Assembly: GCF_005938215.1 (NCBI RefSeq)
Contig: NZ_VCPD01000001.1
Location: forward strand, 124,001-188,000
From: Ruegeria sediminis
GTDB taxonomy: Bacteria > Pseudomonadota > Alphaproteobacteria > Rhodobacterales > Rhodobacteraceae
Length of the DNA stretch: 64,000 bases
Direction of reading: 5' to 3'
The notes under the pieces are model-generated. The model saw only the letters and a list, made by a program, of their open reading frames with translations. It was not told where the DNA came from and did not search any database. Below are positions 8,785 to 17,768 of this stretch, in pieces (position 1 is the stretch's first letter; each line of letters begins with the position of its first letter). The position numbers and the translations under genes were made by a program.

Positions 8785-8976
8785 TTGGTGTCTGTGCAGA
8801 CAGATGAAAAGGGAATGCGTCAGCGGAATCCTCCGTCAAACGCAGCCGCCCCCGCGACCGTGACCGGAGAGGGTGCCCATAGCCACTGGCCGACCGGGGC
8901 CGGGAAGGCGGGACACCCGACAGAGGCTTCCTCTGACATCCGCAAGCCGGGAGACCTGCCAACGCCCGAAGACCAA
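8785..8976 (+). promoter_or_regulatory. Cobalamin riboswitch (first)
   Basis: The adenosylcobalamin aptamer core is recognisable in order: GAAAAGGGAATGCG, the CCGCCCCCGCGACCGTGA segment, AGCCACTGGCC, GGGCCGGGAAGGCGGG and the B12 box GCCGGGAGACCTGCC (about 8946-8960). TTGGT (8785-8789) can close P1 with ACCAA (8972-8976). It lies upstream of the DUF1636 gene and the whole cob operon, so B12 excess should shut the operon down. The sequence 8981-9047 forms the expression platform and is described separately. Confidence 0.93.
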
Positions 8977-8980
8977 ACCG

Positions 8981-9047
8981 GACGGGGTGTTCCGGTGTCG
9001 GGCCGTGGCCCGCATGAGACCCCGTCCCCCGAGACCTGCAAGGGGGG
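8981..9047 (+). promoter_or_regulatory. Expression platform of the first cobalamin riboswitch
   Basis: GACGGGGT (8981-8988) can pair with ACCCCGTC (9019-9026). Immediately after it, CCCCC (9026-9030) can instead pair with the GGGGGG (9042-9047) that serves as ribosome binding site for the next gene. The two pairings compete for the same C-run, which suggests translational control by ribosome-site masking. There is no T-run, so classic termination is unlikely. Base pairing is from inspection only. Confidence 0.5.
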
Positions 9048-9431
9048 ATGAGAGACGTGACCGAGCACAAGCCAGTCGAATTGCTGGTCTGCACCACCTG
9101 CCGCCGCGGCCTTCCCGTCGAAGACGACGCCCAGCGCCCCGGCGCCCTGCTGCACAAGGCGCTGGAAAAGGCCGGCCTGCCCGAAGGGATCCGCCTGCGG
9201 CCGGTGGAATGCCTGTCCAACTGCGACCAAGGCTGCTCGATCGTGCTGCGCGGCGGCCCGTCGCGCTGGACATTCGTCTACGAGAACCTGAACGAAGCCG
9301 ACGATGTTGAGATCATCGTCGAAGGCGCCACCAAATACCTGGCCACCGAGGATGGACTTGTGAAATGGCGCGACCGTCCCGAACACTTCCGCAAAAACTG
9401 CGCCGCCCGCATTCCCCCGATAGGAGCCTGA
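9048..9431 (+). CDS. DUF1636 protein, ferredoxin-like Cys motif
   Basis: A 127-residue small protein with five cysteines in two clusters: VCTTCRRG (Cys15, Cys18) and ECLSNCDQGCS (Cys55, 59, 63). The spacing resembles thioredoxin-like [2Fe-2S] ferredoxins, so metal or Fe-S binding is likely; the family (DUF1636) has no function known to me. It is the first gene behind the B12 riboswitch and is followed two bases later by cobW, which suggests a role in cobalt handling or redox support for corrin synthesis. The G-run at 9042-9047 sits very close to the ATG at 9048; the GTG at 9057 (giving a protein starting at TEHKPVELL) has better spacing and is a real alternative start. Confidence 0.85.
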   Translation: MRDVTEHKPVELLVCTTCRRGLPVEDDAQRPGALLHKALEKAGLPEGIRLRPVECLSNCDQGCSIVLRGGPSRWTFVYENLNEADDVEIIVEGATKYLATEDGLVKWRDRPEHFRKNCAARIPPIGA

Positions 9432-9433
9432 CC

Positions 9434-10489
9434 ATGTCGAACCTAGAAAAACTTCCCGTCACCGTGATCACCGGCTTCCTGGGCTCGGGCAAGACCACAC
9501 TCATTCGGCATCTGATGCAGAACCCGCAGGGCAAGCGACTGGCCGTGATCGTGAACGAATTCGGCGACGTGGGCGTCGATGGCGAGATCCTGAAAAGCTG
9601 CGCCATTCCGGAGTGCCCCGCCGAGAACATCATGGAACTGGCCAACGGTTGCATCTGCTGCACCGTGGCCGACGACTTCATTCCCACCATCGAGGCGCTT
9701 ATGGCGCTCGAGCCGCGCCCGGATCATATCCTGATCGAAACTTCCGGGCTCGCGCTTCCCAAACCGCTGCTCAAGGCGTTCGATTGGCCCGATATTCGCT
9801 CGAGGATCACCGTCGATGGCGTGATTGCGCTGGCGGATGCCGAGGCGGTTGCCGCCGGTCGGTTCGCCCCCAACGTCGAAGCGGTGGATGCCCAGCGCCT
9901 GGCCGACGACTCGATCGACCATGAAACGCCGCTGTCGGAAGTGTTCGAGGATCAGATCTCCTGCGCCGACATCATCCTGCTGACCAAGCCCGATCTCGCC
10001 GGCCCCGAGGGCATTGCAAAGGCGCGCGAGATCATCGCCGTCGAGGCGCCGCGCCCGCTGCCGGTGGTCGAGGTTGCCGAAGGTGCGGTGGACGCGCGCG
10101 TGGTGCTGGGGCTTGGGGCCGCCGCCGAGGACGACATGGACGCCCGCCCCTCGCATCACGACGGGCATGACGACCACGAGCATGACGATTTCGAAAGCAT
10201 CGTGATCGACCTGCCCGAACAGACAGATCCGGCGGAACTGGTGGCCCGGATCGAGCGGCTGGCAAAAGAGCTGAACATCCTGCGCGTCAAGGGATACGCC
10301 GCAGTCGCAGGCAAGCCGATGCGCCTATTGGTGCAGGCCGTCGGCGCGCGGGTGCGGCATCAGTACGACCGCCCCTGGAAGCCCGAGGAAGCACGTCAAA
10401 GCCGAATGGTGGTGATCGCCGAGCATCACGATATCGACGAGGCCGCCATCCGCGGCATCCTCGCGGGTGTGACCGAAGCCGCCGAATAA
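9434..10489 (+). CDS. cobW: Cobalamin biosynthesis GTPase CobW
   Basis: A 351-residue G3E-family GTPase thought to deliver cobalt to the CobNST chelatase. It has P-loop GFLGSGKTT (14-22), the metal-binding CxCC motif in NGCICCTV (Cys73, 75, 76) and the SKxD-like LLTKPDL. A His/Asp-rich loop (about 235-254, SHHDGHDDHEHDD) is a likely metal-storage segment, and a CobW C-terminal domain follows. The frame is open from 9365, but the ATG at 9434 follows TAGGAGCCTGACC and begins the conserved region. It lies between the DUF1636 gene and cobN in the riboswitch-controlled operon. Confidence 0.96.
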   Translation: MSNLEKLPVTVITGFLGSGKTTLIRHLMQNPQGKRLAVIVNEFGDVGVDGEILKSCAIPECPAENIMELANGCICCTVADDFIPTIEALMALEPRPDHILIETSGLALPKPLLKAFDWPDIRSRITVDGVIALADAEAVAAGRFAPNVEAVDAQRLADDSIDHETPLSEVFEDQISCADIILLTKPDLAGPEGIAKAREIIAVEAPRPLPVVEVAEGAVDARVVLGLGAAAEDDMDARPSHHDGHDDHEHDDFESIVIDLPEQTDPAELVARIERLAKELNILRVKGYAAVAGKPMRLLVQAVGARVRHQYDRPWKPEEARQSRMVVIAEHHDIDEAAIRGILAGVTEAAE

Positions 10490-10504
10490 GGACCCCTGCC
10501 GCCG

Positions 10505-13500
10505 ATGCATGTCGTCTTTCGCGAAAGCCACGGTCTTGAAGAAACGGAGACCCCGACCGACCTGGGCCAGAGCCCGGCGGATCTGGTGGTGCTGTCCTTT
10601 TCCGACAGCGATCTCGGCGCTTTCACGGCGGGCTGGCATCGCGGCGGCGGTCCCGATGGCAGACTGCCCAGCCTGCGCCTGGCCAATCTGGCGTCGCTCA
10701 AGCACCCGCTTTCGGTCGATACATATGTCGAGCAGACCCTGGAGGGGGCCAAGGGCATCCTGATCCGCCTGATCGGCGGCGTGCCCTATTGGTCTTACGG
10801 GCTCCAGCAGGTTCAGTCGCTGGCGCAGCGAAACGGGCTGGCCCTGGCGGTGTTGCCCGCCGACGGGCGCGAGGATGCGCGGCTGGACGAGTTCTCGACC
10901 CTGCCCGTCTCGACGTTGCGGCGGCTTTCGCATCTTTGCGACGTCGGTGGCGAGGTGGCCGCGCAGGCGGCGCTGGCGCAGATGGCGCTTGCCACCGGTC
11001 TTTATGCGGGGCCGGTCGTCGGCTCGAAGGTGCTGCCCGAATTCGGCGCGTGGTGTCCCGACCGGGGCGTGATTGCGGCGGATCGTGCCTTAGACGGCGA
11101 CAGGCCGCGTATCCTCGTCAGCTTCTATCGCGCCTATCTGACCGCTGCCGACACCGCGCCCATTGCCGCGCTGATCCGCGCGTTTCGTGCGCGCGGCTAT
11201 GACGCGGCGGGCCTGTTCGCACCCTCGCTGAAAGCGCCGAGTGCGGCGGCATGGCTTTCGGATCAGGTGGTCGCGCTGAAGCCCTCGGCCATCGTCAACG
11301 CGACGGCGTTTTCGGGCAAGGGTGACAACGGAGCCTCGCCCCTGGATGCCGCGGGGGTGCCCGTGTTCCAGGCGATGCTCGCCACCTCGAACCGAAAGGC
11401 TTGGGACGATGCGGAACGCGGCCTGTCCCCTGCAGATCTGGCCATGCATGTGGTGCTGCCCGAGGTCGATGGCCGTATCACCGGCAGTGTGATCTCGTTC
11501 AAGGAACCCGGGGTAAGAGACGAACATCTGCAATTCGCCCGCGCCCTGCACACGCCGCAGCCCGACCGGATCAACGCGCTTGTGGACAGGGTCGGTGGCT
11601 GGGTCCGGCTGGCCGCCAAGTCCAAAGCGGAACAAGTGCCGGTGCTGGTGCTTTCGACCTATCCCGGCAAGGACTGGCAGATGGCCCATGCCGTCGGACT
11701 GGACGCCTTGGCTTCGGCCGAGGCGATGCTGGCCGACATGGCAGATGCGGGATATGACACGGCCCCCGGCGAACCCATCGCGGAATCCCTGCCCGAGGCG
11801 CGGATCAGCTGGCCGGTGGAGGACTACCGAAAGGCGCTTGCGACCCTGCCCGAACCCCTGCGGACCAACCTGCTCACGGTCTGGGGAGAGCCCGAGGAAG
11901 ACCCGGCCTGCGTGAACGGCGCCCTGCACTTTACCGCGCTGCGCCGAGGCAAGTCGATCGTCGCGCTGCAGCCGGAACGCGGCACACCGGAATTGCGTGA
12001 CGACGAGTATCACGACCTTTCCCGTACGCCGCGCCACGCCTATGTGGGTTTTTACCTCTGGCTGCGGCACGCGTTACAGGCCGATGCGCTGATTCATATC
12101 GGAGCGCATGGCACGCTTGAATGGCTGCCGGGCAAGTCGGTGGCTTTGTCCGGCGCCTGCTGGCCCGAGGCGCTGACCGGCGATTTGCCCGTGATCTACC
12201 CTTTCATCGTGAACGACCCCGGCGAGGCCGCACAGGCGAAGCGTCGCATCGGTGCCGTGACCCTCGGCCACGTTCCCCCGCCGCTTCGCGAGAGCGGCAC
12301 GCCCAACCGGATGGTGCGGCTGGAGGCGTTGCTGGACGAGTTCTCGAACGCCGACGGTCTGGATCCAAGGCGCCGCGACCGGCTGCAGGCGGATATCCGG
12401 GACGAAGCGCAGGCGATCGGGCTGGAACAGGACCTGGGGCTTGACCGCGCTACCTCGACCGCCGAGGCGATCACCCGCATCGACCGTTTCGTCTGCGACA
12501 TCAAGGAAAGCCAGTTCGGCGATGGTCTGCACATCTTTGGCCGAGTGCCCGAGGTAAAGGGAAATTTCGATGCGGCGCCCTCCGCCGATGCCGAACGCGC
12601 TGCCCTGCTGGACGCGCTGCGGGGCAAGCGGATCGAGGCGGGTCCGTCCGGCTCACCCTACAGGGGTCGCTCCGACGTTCTGCCGACGGGGCGGAACCTC
12701 TACACCACCGACCCGCGCTCGGTTCCGACGCGCGCCGCTTATGCCCAGGGCGTGAAGCTGGCCGAGGAACTGGTCAGGCGGCATTTGCAGGAGGAAGGCG
12801 ACTATCCCAAGGGGCTGATCGTCGATCTCTGGGGGTCAGCCACCATGCGCACGGCGGGCGAGGAATTCGCCATGGCCCTGCACCTGATGGGCGTCAAACC
12901 GGTCTGGGACCAGGGCTCGGAACGTGTGTCGGGGATCGAGGTGCTGCCGATCACCGATATGGACCGCCCGCGGCTGGACGTCACGCTCCGCGTTTCCGGC
13001 CTGTTCCGGGACGTGTTTCCCACCCTGTCGGCCCTGTTCGGTCAGGCCGTCCGCGCGCTTTCGGCCCGTGACGAAGCATCGGACTGGAACCCCTATGCCG
13101 GGCAGGAACCGTCCGCTCGGGTCTACGGGCCTGCACCGGGCAGCTACGGCCTGGGCATGGGGCACCTGCCCGAGACCTATACAGACGAAGCGCGCGCCGC
13201 AGCCGGCCGGGCCTGGCTCGACGCCAGTTCCTTTGCTCTTGAGGGCGAGAACATCGCCCGTGATGCCCAAGGCATCACCGAGCGCGTCGCGAAAGCGGAC
13301 AGTTTCGTCCACCTGCAGGATCTGAGCGAAACCGATTTGCTGCTGGCGAATGACTACGCCACTCACGAGGCCGGATTTGCTGCCGCCAAGGCCGTGACCG
13401 GCGGCAATGCGCGGCTTTATCATCTGGACAACACCAATCCGGACACGCCCCGCGCCCGGACCCTGCCCGAGGAAATCGCCCGTGTCGTGCGGGCCCGCGC

Positions 13501-13798
13501 CGCCAATCCGGGCTGGATCGCGGGGATGCAGCGGCACGGTTTCCGCGGCGCGGCCGAAATCGCGGCAACGCTGGATCACATGGCTTCGTTCGCGCATCTG
13601 TCGGGTAGCGTGGCGCCGCATCTCTTCGACCTCTACCACGACGCCACGCTGGGCGATCCCGAGATCGACACCTTCCTGCAACAGGCGAATCCGCAGGCGC
13701 ACCAGGCCATGCAGGACCGGTTCCGCGCGCTATACGACGCCGGGCTTTGGGACACGCGCCGGAACTCGATCCGGGCCGGGATGGAGGGACAGCAATGA
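10505..13798 (+). CDS. cobN: Cobaltochelatase large subunit CobN
   Basis: The 1097-residue ATP-dependent, oxygen-tolerant cobaltochelatase large subunit inserts Co2+ into hydrogenobyrinate a,c-diamide together with CobS and CobT, neither of which is in this window. It is related to the BchH/ChlH magnesium chelatase subunit, and typical stretches are visible: ALIHIGAHGTLEWLPGKSV, PVIYPFIVNDPGEAAQAKRR and LIVDLWGSATMRTAGEEFA. It is somewhat shorter than the roughly 1250-residue Pseudomonas enzyme. The stop overlaps the cobG start (ATGA at 13795-13798), so translation is coupled. A 15-base gap separates it from cobW. Confidence 0.96.
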   Translation: MHVVFRESHGLEETETPTDLGQSPADLVVLSFSDSDLGAFTAGWHRGGGPDGRLPSLRLANLASLKHPLSVDTYVEQTLEGAKGILIRLIGGVPYWSYGLQQVQSLAQRNGLALAVLPADGREDARLDEFSTLPVSTLRRLSHLCDVGGEVAAQAALAQMALATGLYAGPVVGSKVLPEFGAWCPDRGVIAADRALDGDRPRILVSFYRAYLTAADTAPIAALIRAFRARGYDAAGLFAPSLKAPSAAAWLSDQVVALKPSAIVNATAFSGKGDNGASPLDAAGVPVFQAMLATSNRKAWDDAERGLSPADLAMHVVLPEVDGRITGSVISFKEPGVRDEHLQFARALHTPQPDRINALVDRVGGWVRLAAKSKAEQVPVLVLSTYPGKDWQMAHAVGLDALASAEAMLADMADAGYDTAPGEPIAESLPEARISWPVEDYRKALATLPEPLRTNLLTVWGEPEEDPACVNGALHFTALRRGKSIVALQPERGTPELRDDEYHDLSRTPRHAYVGFYLWLRHALQADALIHIGAHGTLEWLPGKSVALSGACWPEALTGDLPVIYPFIVNDPGEAAQAKRRIGAVTLGHVPPPLRESGTPNRMVRLEALLDEFSNADGLDPRRRDRLQADIRDEAQAIGLEQDLGLDRATSTAEAITRIDRFVCDIKESQFGDGLHIFGRVPEVKGNFDAAPSADAERAALLDALRGKRIEAGPSGSPYRGRSDVLPTGRNLYTTDPRSVPTRAAYAQGVKLAEELVRRHLQEEGDYPKGLIVDLWGSATMRTAGEEFAMALHLMGVKPVWDQGSERVSGIEVLPITDMDRPRLDVTLRVSGLFRDVFPTLSALFGQAVRALSARDEASDWNPYAGQEPSARVYGPAPGSYGLGMGHLPETYTDEARAAAGRAWLDASSFALEGENIARDAQGITERVAKADSFVHLQDLSETDLLLANDYATHEAGFAAAKAVTGGNARLYHLDNTNPDTPRARTLPEEIARVVRARAANPGWIAGMQRHGFRGAAEIAATLDHMASFAHLSGSVAPHLFDLYHDATLGDPEIDTFLQQANPQAHQAMQDRFRALYDAGLWDTRRNSIRAGMEGQQ

Positions 13799-14922
13799 GC
13801 GCTCCTGTCGTTCAAGGATGGTGTCCCGGCGCGCACCGACCGATGATGTCGGGGGACGGGCTGGTCGTGCGCGTCCGTCCGCGCCTGGCGCGTCTGACGG
13901 CGGAACAGGTGCTTGGGCTTTGCGCGACGGCCGAGCGGTTCGGCAACGGCACCATCGACCTGACCAACCGCGCCAACCTGCAGCTGCGCGGCGTGGCGGA
14001 GGCCGACCATCAGGCCCTGCTTGCCGAACTTGCGGCGCTCGACCTGCTGGATGCCGAGCCGGGACTAGAAGTTCGGCGCAACATCCTGGTGACGCCGCTC
14101 TACCGCGACGGTGATCTGACCGACCGTTTGGCGCGGACTCTGACAGCGTGTTTGGGCGAGTTGCCTGCGCTGCCTGCGAAATTCGGCTTTGCGGTGGATA
14201 CCGGCCCGGCGCGTTTGCTGGCGGCGGATTCGGCCGACATCCGGCTTGAACTTGACGAGAAGGGTCTGATTCTGCGGGCCGATGGGGTGGACAGCGGGCG
14301 CCGAGTCGCCGAGGTCGACGCCATCGACCGCCTGCTGGACCTGGCCCGCTGGTTTGCGCGGAACCACACGCACGAGACTCGCCGTATGGCGAGGTTGATC
14401 CAGGCCACTCCATTGCCGAAGGAGTGGCAAGTTGCCGCCCCTGGACCCGTAGGCGCACCGCTGCAACCCGGAGCAACGGCCCTCGGCCCGATCTACGGCG
14501 GGGTTTTCGGGCAACTGCCCGCTGCCGGGCTTGCAGACCTGATAGCGACCAGCGGCGCAATCGCGATGCGCGTGACGCCGTGGCGCCTGATACTTCTGGA
14601 AGGCGGAGCCAAAGTGCCCTCAGAAGCCTTCGTGACGGCCCCCGACGATCCGCTCTTGACAACCGACGCCTGCCCCGGCGCGCCCTACTGCCCGCAGGCG
14701 CAGGCCGAAACCCGCGCCATCGCCCGCGCCCTTGCCCCGCGCTTATCCGGCAGCCTGCATGTCTCGGGCTGCGCCAAGGGTTGCGCCCGCATGGGCGCTG
14801 CGGATGTGACGCTGGTGGGCAACGATGGACGTTTTGACCTTGTAAAACACGGCCGCGCGGGGGATGAGCCCTGCCAGCGCGGGCTGAGCCCCGAAACACT
14901 GAAGACCATGGACCTGACCTGA
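13795..14922 (+). CDS. cobG: Precorrin-3B synthase CobG
   Basis: The oxygen-dependent enzyme of the aerobic pathway hydroxylates C20 of precorrin-3A and forms the gamma-lactone. The 375-residue protein has the nitrite/sulfite-reductase-like fold, with the [4Fe-4S] ligands in CPGAPYCPQ (about 293-301) and SGCAKGCARMG (about 324-334). The frame extends upstream to 13747, but the ATG at 13795 overlaps the cobN stop and gives the proper N-terminus. Its presence means this organism uses the classical CobG route rather than the CobZ variant. The stop overlaps the cobH start by one base. Confidence 0.93.
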   Translation: MSAPVVQGWCPGAHRPMMSGDGLVVRVRPRLARLTAEQVLGLCATAERFGNGTIDLTNRANLQLRGVAEADHQALLAELAALDLLDAEPGLEVRRNILVTPLYRDGDLTDRLARTLTACLGELPALPAKFGFAVDTGPARLLAADSADIRLELDEKGLILRADGVDSGRRVAEVDAIDRLLDLARWFARNHTHETRRMARLIQATPLPKEWQVAAPGPVGAPLQPGATALGPIYGGVFGQLPAAGLADLIATSGAIAMRVTPWRLILLEGGAKVPSEAFVTAPDDPLLTTDACPGAPYCPQAQAETRAIARALAPRLSGSLHVSGCAKGCARMGAADVTLVGNDGRFDLVKHGRAGDEPCQRGLSPETLKTMDLT

Positions 14923-15551
14923 TGCCCTACGAATACGAAACCGACGGCGCGGCGATCTACAAGCAATCCTTCGCCACGATCCGGTCCGAAGCCGATCTTG
15001 CCCGTTTCGACGCCGACGAAGAACAGGTCGCCGTGCGCATGATCCACGCCGCCGGCATGGTTGGGCTGGAGGAACACGTGCTTTTCTCGCCCGGCTTCGT
15101 TCAGGCCGCCCGTACCGCGCTGGAGAACGGCGCGCCGATCCTGTGTGATGCTCGCATGGTCTCGGAAGGCGTTACCCGGTTCCGCCTGCCCGCCGACAAC
15201 GAGGTGGTCTGCACCCTGCATGACGAACGCGTGCGCCCGCTGGCCGAGAAGATGTCGAACACCCGTTCGGCTGCGGCGCTGGAACTGTGGCGGCCAAAGC
15301 TCGAAGGCGCAGTCGTCGCCATCGGTAACGCGCCCACAGCCCTGTTCCACCTGCTGAACATGCTGGAAGACCCCGATTGCCCACGCCCCGCCGCGATCAT
15401 CGGCTGTCCGGTGGGCTTCGTCGGAGCGGTTGAAAGCAAGGACGCCCTGTGGGAGGCGCAGCCGGTCCCCTGCTGCATCGTCAAGGGCCGTCTGGGCGGC
15501 AGCGCCATCACCGTCGCCGCCATCAACGCCATCGCGAGCCGGGCTGAATGA
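14922..15551 (+). CDS. cobH: Precorrin-8X methylmutase CobH
   Basis: This 209-residue enzyme moves the C11 methyl group to C12, converting precorrin-8X to hydrogenobyrinate. The family's catalytic His lies in MIHAAGMVGLEEHV, and the conserved GNAPTALFHLL and IGCPVGFVGAVESK segments are present. Length is normal. The start overlaps cobG by one base and the end overlaps cobI by four, so translation is coupled on both sides. Confidence 0.97.
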   Translation: MPYEYETDGAAIYKQSFATIRSEADLARFDADEEQVAVRMIHAAGMVGLEEHVLFSPGFVQAARTALENGAPILCDARMVSEGVTRFRLPADNEVVCTLHDERVRPLAEKMSNTRSAAALELWRPKLEGAVVAIGNAPTALFHLLNMLEDPDCPRPAAIIGCPVGFVGAVESKDALWEAQPVPCCIVKGRLGGSAITVAAINAIASRAE

Positions 15552-16276
15552 AGATGGGAACGATATACGGCGTAGGTCTTGGCCCCGGCGATCCCGACCT
15601 TATGAGCGTCAAGGCCGACCGCCTGCTGCGCAATGCACGGCATGTCGCGTACTTCCGCAAATCCGGCCACACAGGGCAGGCCCGCAAGATCGTCAACGGT
15701 ATGATCCCGGGTGATGCGGTTGAATTTCCAATGGAATATCCCGTCACCACCGAGATCCCGGTGACCGATCCACGCTACAACGAATTGCTCGCCGAGTTCT
15801 ACGAGGACTGTACGCGGCGGCTGAAAGACCTGTCTGACCGGGGCGAGGACGTGGTTGTGCTGTGCGAGGGCGACCCGTTCTTCTACGGCTCTTTCATGCA
15901 TCTATATTCCCGCCTGCGCGAGTCCGCGCCGGTCGAGGTGGTCCCCGCCATCACCGGAATGTCCGGTGCCTGGACCGCGACCGGAGATCCGATCACCTGG
16001 GGTGACGACGTTCTGACGGTTCTGGTCGGCACCCTGCCCGAAGAGGTGCTTGTGGCCCGCATGGCGCAGACCGATGCGCTGGTGGTGATGAAGATCGGGC
16101 GCAACATCGACAAGGTGAAACGGGCGCTGAGGGCCTCGGGCCTCTTCGACCGCGCCTGGCTTGTGGAGTATGCCCAGATGCCGGATCAGACGGTCACGCG
16201 GCTGAGCGACGCCGGCGACAAGATCACCCCTTATTTCTCGATCATCATCGTGCATGGACAGGGGCGGCGGCCATGA
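15548..16276 (+). CDS. cobI: Precorrin-2 C20-methyltransferase CobI
   Basis: This SAM-dependent methyltransferase acts on precorrin-2 to give precorrin-3A. The 242-residue protein starts GTIYGVGLGPGDPDLMS, the class III methyltransferase signature, and carries VVLCEGDPFFYGSFMHLY in the second conserved block. The GDPDLMSVKADRLLR form is typical of CobI/CbiL. It overlaps cobH by four bases and cobJ by four bases. Confidence 0.96.
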   Translation: MKMGTIYGVGLGPGDPDLMSVKADRLLRNARHVAYFRKSGHTGQARKIVNGMIPGDAVEFPMEYPVTTEIPVTDPRYNELLAEFYEDCTRRLKDLSDRGEDVVVLCEGDPFFYGSFMHLYSRLRESAPVEVVPAITGMSGAWTATGDPITWGDDVLTVLVGTLPEEVLVARMAQTDALVVMKIGRNIDKVKRALRASGLFDRAWLVEYAQMPDQTVTRLSDAGDKITPYFSIIIVHGQGRRP

Positions 16277-17046
16277 GCGGCTGGGTCAAGATCGCGGGCC
16301 TGGGACCGGGCAACGAGGCGCTGATCACGCCCGAGGTGACCGAGGCGCTGGCGCAGGCGACCGACGTGGTCGGCTACATTCCCTATGTCGCCCGCGTGGC
16401 CGAGCGGGAGGGGCTGACGCTCCACGCTTCGGACAACCGGGTCGAGATCGACCGGTCGCAGCACGCGCTGCAGATGGCGGCGGAAGGCAGACGGGTTGTC
16501 GTCGTGTCTTCGGGCGATCCCGGCGTTTTCGCAATGGCCGCAGCGGTCTATGAGGCGCTGGAAAACGGCCCCGCCGGATGGCGCGATCTAGAGATCGCGG
16601 TCCTGCCGGGCATCACCGCCATGCTTGCGGCCTCGGCCCGTGCGGGCGCGCCCTTGGGCCACGATTTCTGCGCAATCAACCTGAGCGACAACTTGAAGCC
16701 ATGGGCATTGATCGAGAAACGCCTGCGGCTTGCCGCGCAGGCGGATTTCGCGATGGCCTTCTACAATCCGCGGTCGAAATCCCGCCCTGAAGGTTTCGTG
16801 AGAACGCTGGAGATCCTGCGCGAGGAGTGCGAGGCGGAACGGCTGATCCTGTTCGCGCGTGCAGTTTCGACGCCCGAAGAAGAAATCCGCATCTCGACGC
16901 TGGCCGATGCAACCCCGGACATGGCCGACATGCGCACCATGGTGATCGTCGGCTCCTCGCTGACCCGGATCATCGAACGGCAGGGCAACCCGATCGTCTA
17001 CACACCAAGGTTCACACCCGCCGCAGAGGCAAGGGATCAGGCATGA
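16273..17046 (+). CDS. cobJ: Precorrin-3B C17-methyltransferase CobJ
   Basis: This enzyme methylates C17 with ring contraction, producing precorrin-4. The 257-residue protein has the tetrapyrrole methylase fold with VKIAGLGPGNEALITPEV at the start and VVVSSGDPGVFAMAAAVYEAL in the second block; AFYNPRSKSRPE is characteristic of CobJ/CbiH. Its 3' end overlaps the convergent cobK by ten bases, so the plus-strand operon transcript continues as antisense through cobK before reaching cobL. Confidence 0.96.
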   Translation: MSGWVKIAGLGPGNEALITPEVTEALAQATDVVGYIPYVARVAEREGLTLHASDNRVEIDRSQHALQMAAEGRRVVVVSSGDPGVFAMAAAVYEALENGPAGWRDLEIAVLPGITAMLAASARAGAPLGHDFCAINLSDNLKPWALIEKRLRLAAQADFAMAFYNPRSKSRPEGFVRTLEILREECEAERLILFARAVSTPEEEIRISTLADATPDMADMRTMVIVGSSLTRIIERQGNPIVYTPRFTPAAEARDQA

Positions 17047-17768
17047 GCGAGCCAGTCCAGAACCTGCGCCACGCTGAACAACTCCGTCCGTTGCGGCTGG
17101 ACGGGCCGGTCGATCATGAGCACCGGCAGGCCCAGTACACGCGCCGCGTCCAGCTTGGCCCGCGCGCCTGTGCCGCCCGCGTTCTTGGATACGACAAGCT
17201 GTGTTCTGTGCCTTTCCATCAGCGCCTTGTCGCCTTCGGCGGTGAAGGGGCCACGCGATACCACGACGTCACAATTCGGCAGCGGCAAGCCGTCCGGTTC
17301 ATCCACCAGACGCAGCAGGTAGTGATGCTGGGTCTGGGAGGCGAAATCTTCCAGATGCATCCGGCCAACGGCAAGGAACACGCGCCGCGCCGCGCCGTTC
17401 AGTGCGGCGACAGCCGCGGGGATGTCGGGAACGCGCCTCCAATCGTCACCTTCGACCGGCTCCCAGGCCGGACGGGTGAGCACGGCGAGCGGCGTTGCCG
17501 TTTCGGCGCAGGCTCGGACAGCATTCGCGCTCATCTGCGCGGCAAAGGGGTGCGTGGCATCTACGACATGCGTAATGCCATGTTCGGCGATGAAATGCGC
17601 CAGCCCCTCGGCCCCGCCGAACCCTCCCACGCGGGTCGGCAAGGGCTGCGCCCTCGGGCTGTCCACGCGCCCGGCGTAGGAGTAGATCGCGGGCAGTCCC
17701 GTCTCGGCCACCGCCTTGGCCAGGGTGTTGGCCTCGGTCGTGCCGCCGAGAATCAGGAGGTGAGGCAT
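17037..17768 (-). CDS. cobK: Precorrin-6A reductase CobK
   Basis: The NADPH-dependent reductase converts precorrin-6A to precorrin-6B. The 243-residue protein starts [18 protein letters not shown], the family N-terminus, and contains THVVDATHPFAAQMSANA and RVFLAVGRMHLEDF. It is the only cob gene of the cluster on the minus strand: it overlaps cobJ tail to tail and cobL head to head, with no intergenic space. The ATG at 17768 and the cobL ATG at 17767 share one CATG tetramer. A GGAG motif lies upstream within cobL. Its promoter must lie inside cobL or beyond (inference). An in-frame upstream start at 17792 would lengthen it by eight residues but lacks homology. Confidence 0.94.
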   Translation of the reverse strand: MPHLLILGGTTEANTLAKAVAETGLPAIYSYAGRVDSPRAQPLPTRVGGFGGAEGLAHFIAEHGITHVVDATHPFAAQMSANAVRACAETATPLAVLTRPAWEPVEGDDWRRVPDIPAAVAALNGAARRVFLAVGRMHLEDFASQTQHHYLLRLVDEPDGLPLPNCDVVVSRGPFTAEGDKALMERHRTQLVVSKNAGGTGARAKLDAARVLGLPVLMIDRPVQPQRTELFSVAQVLDWLAHA

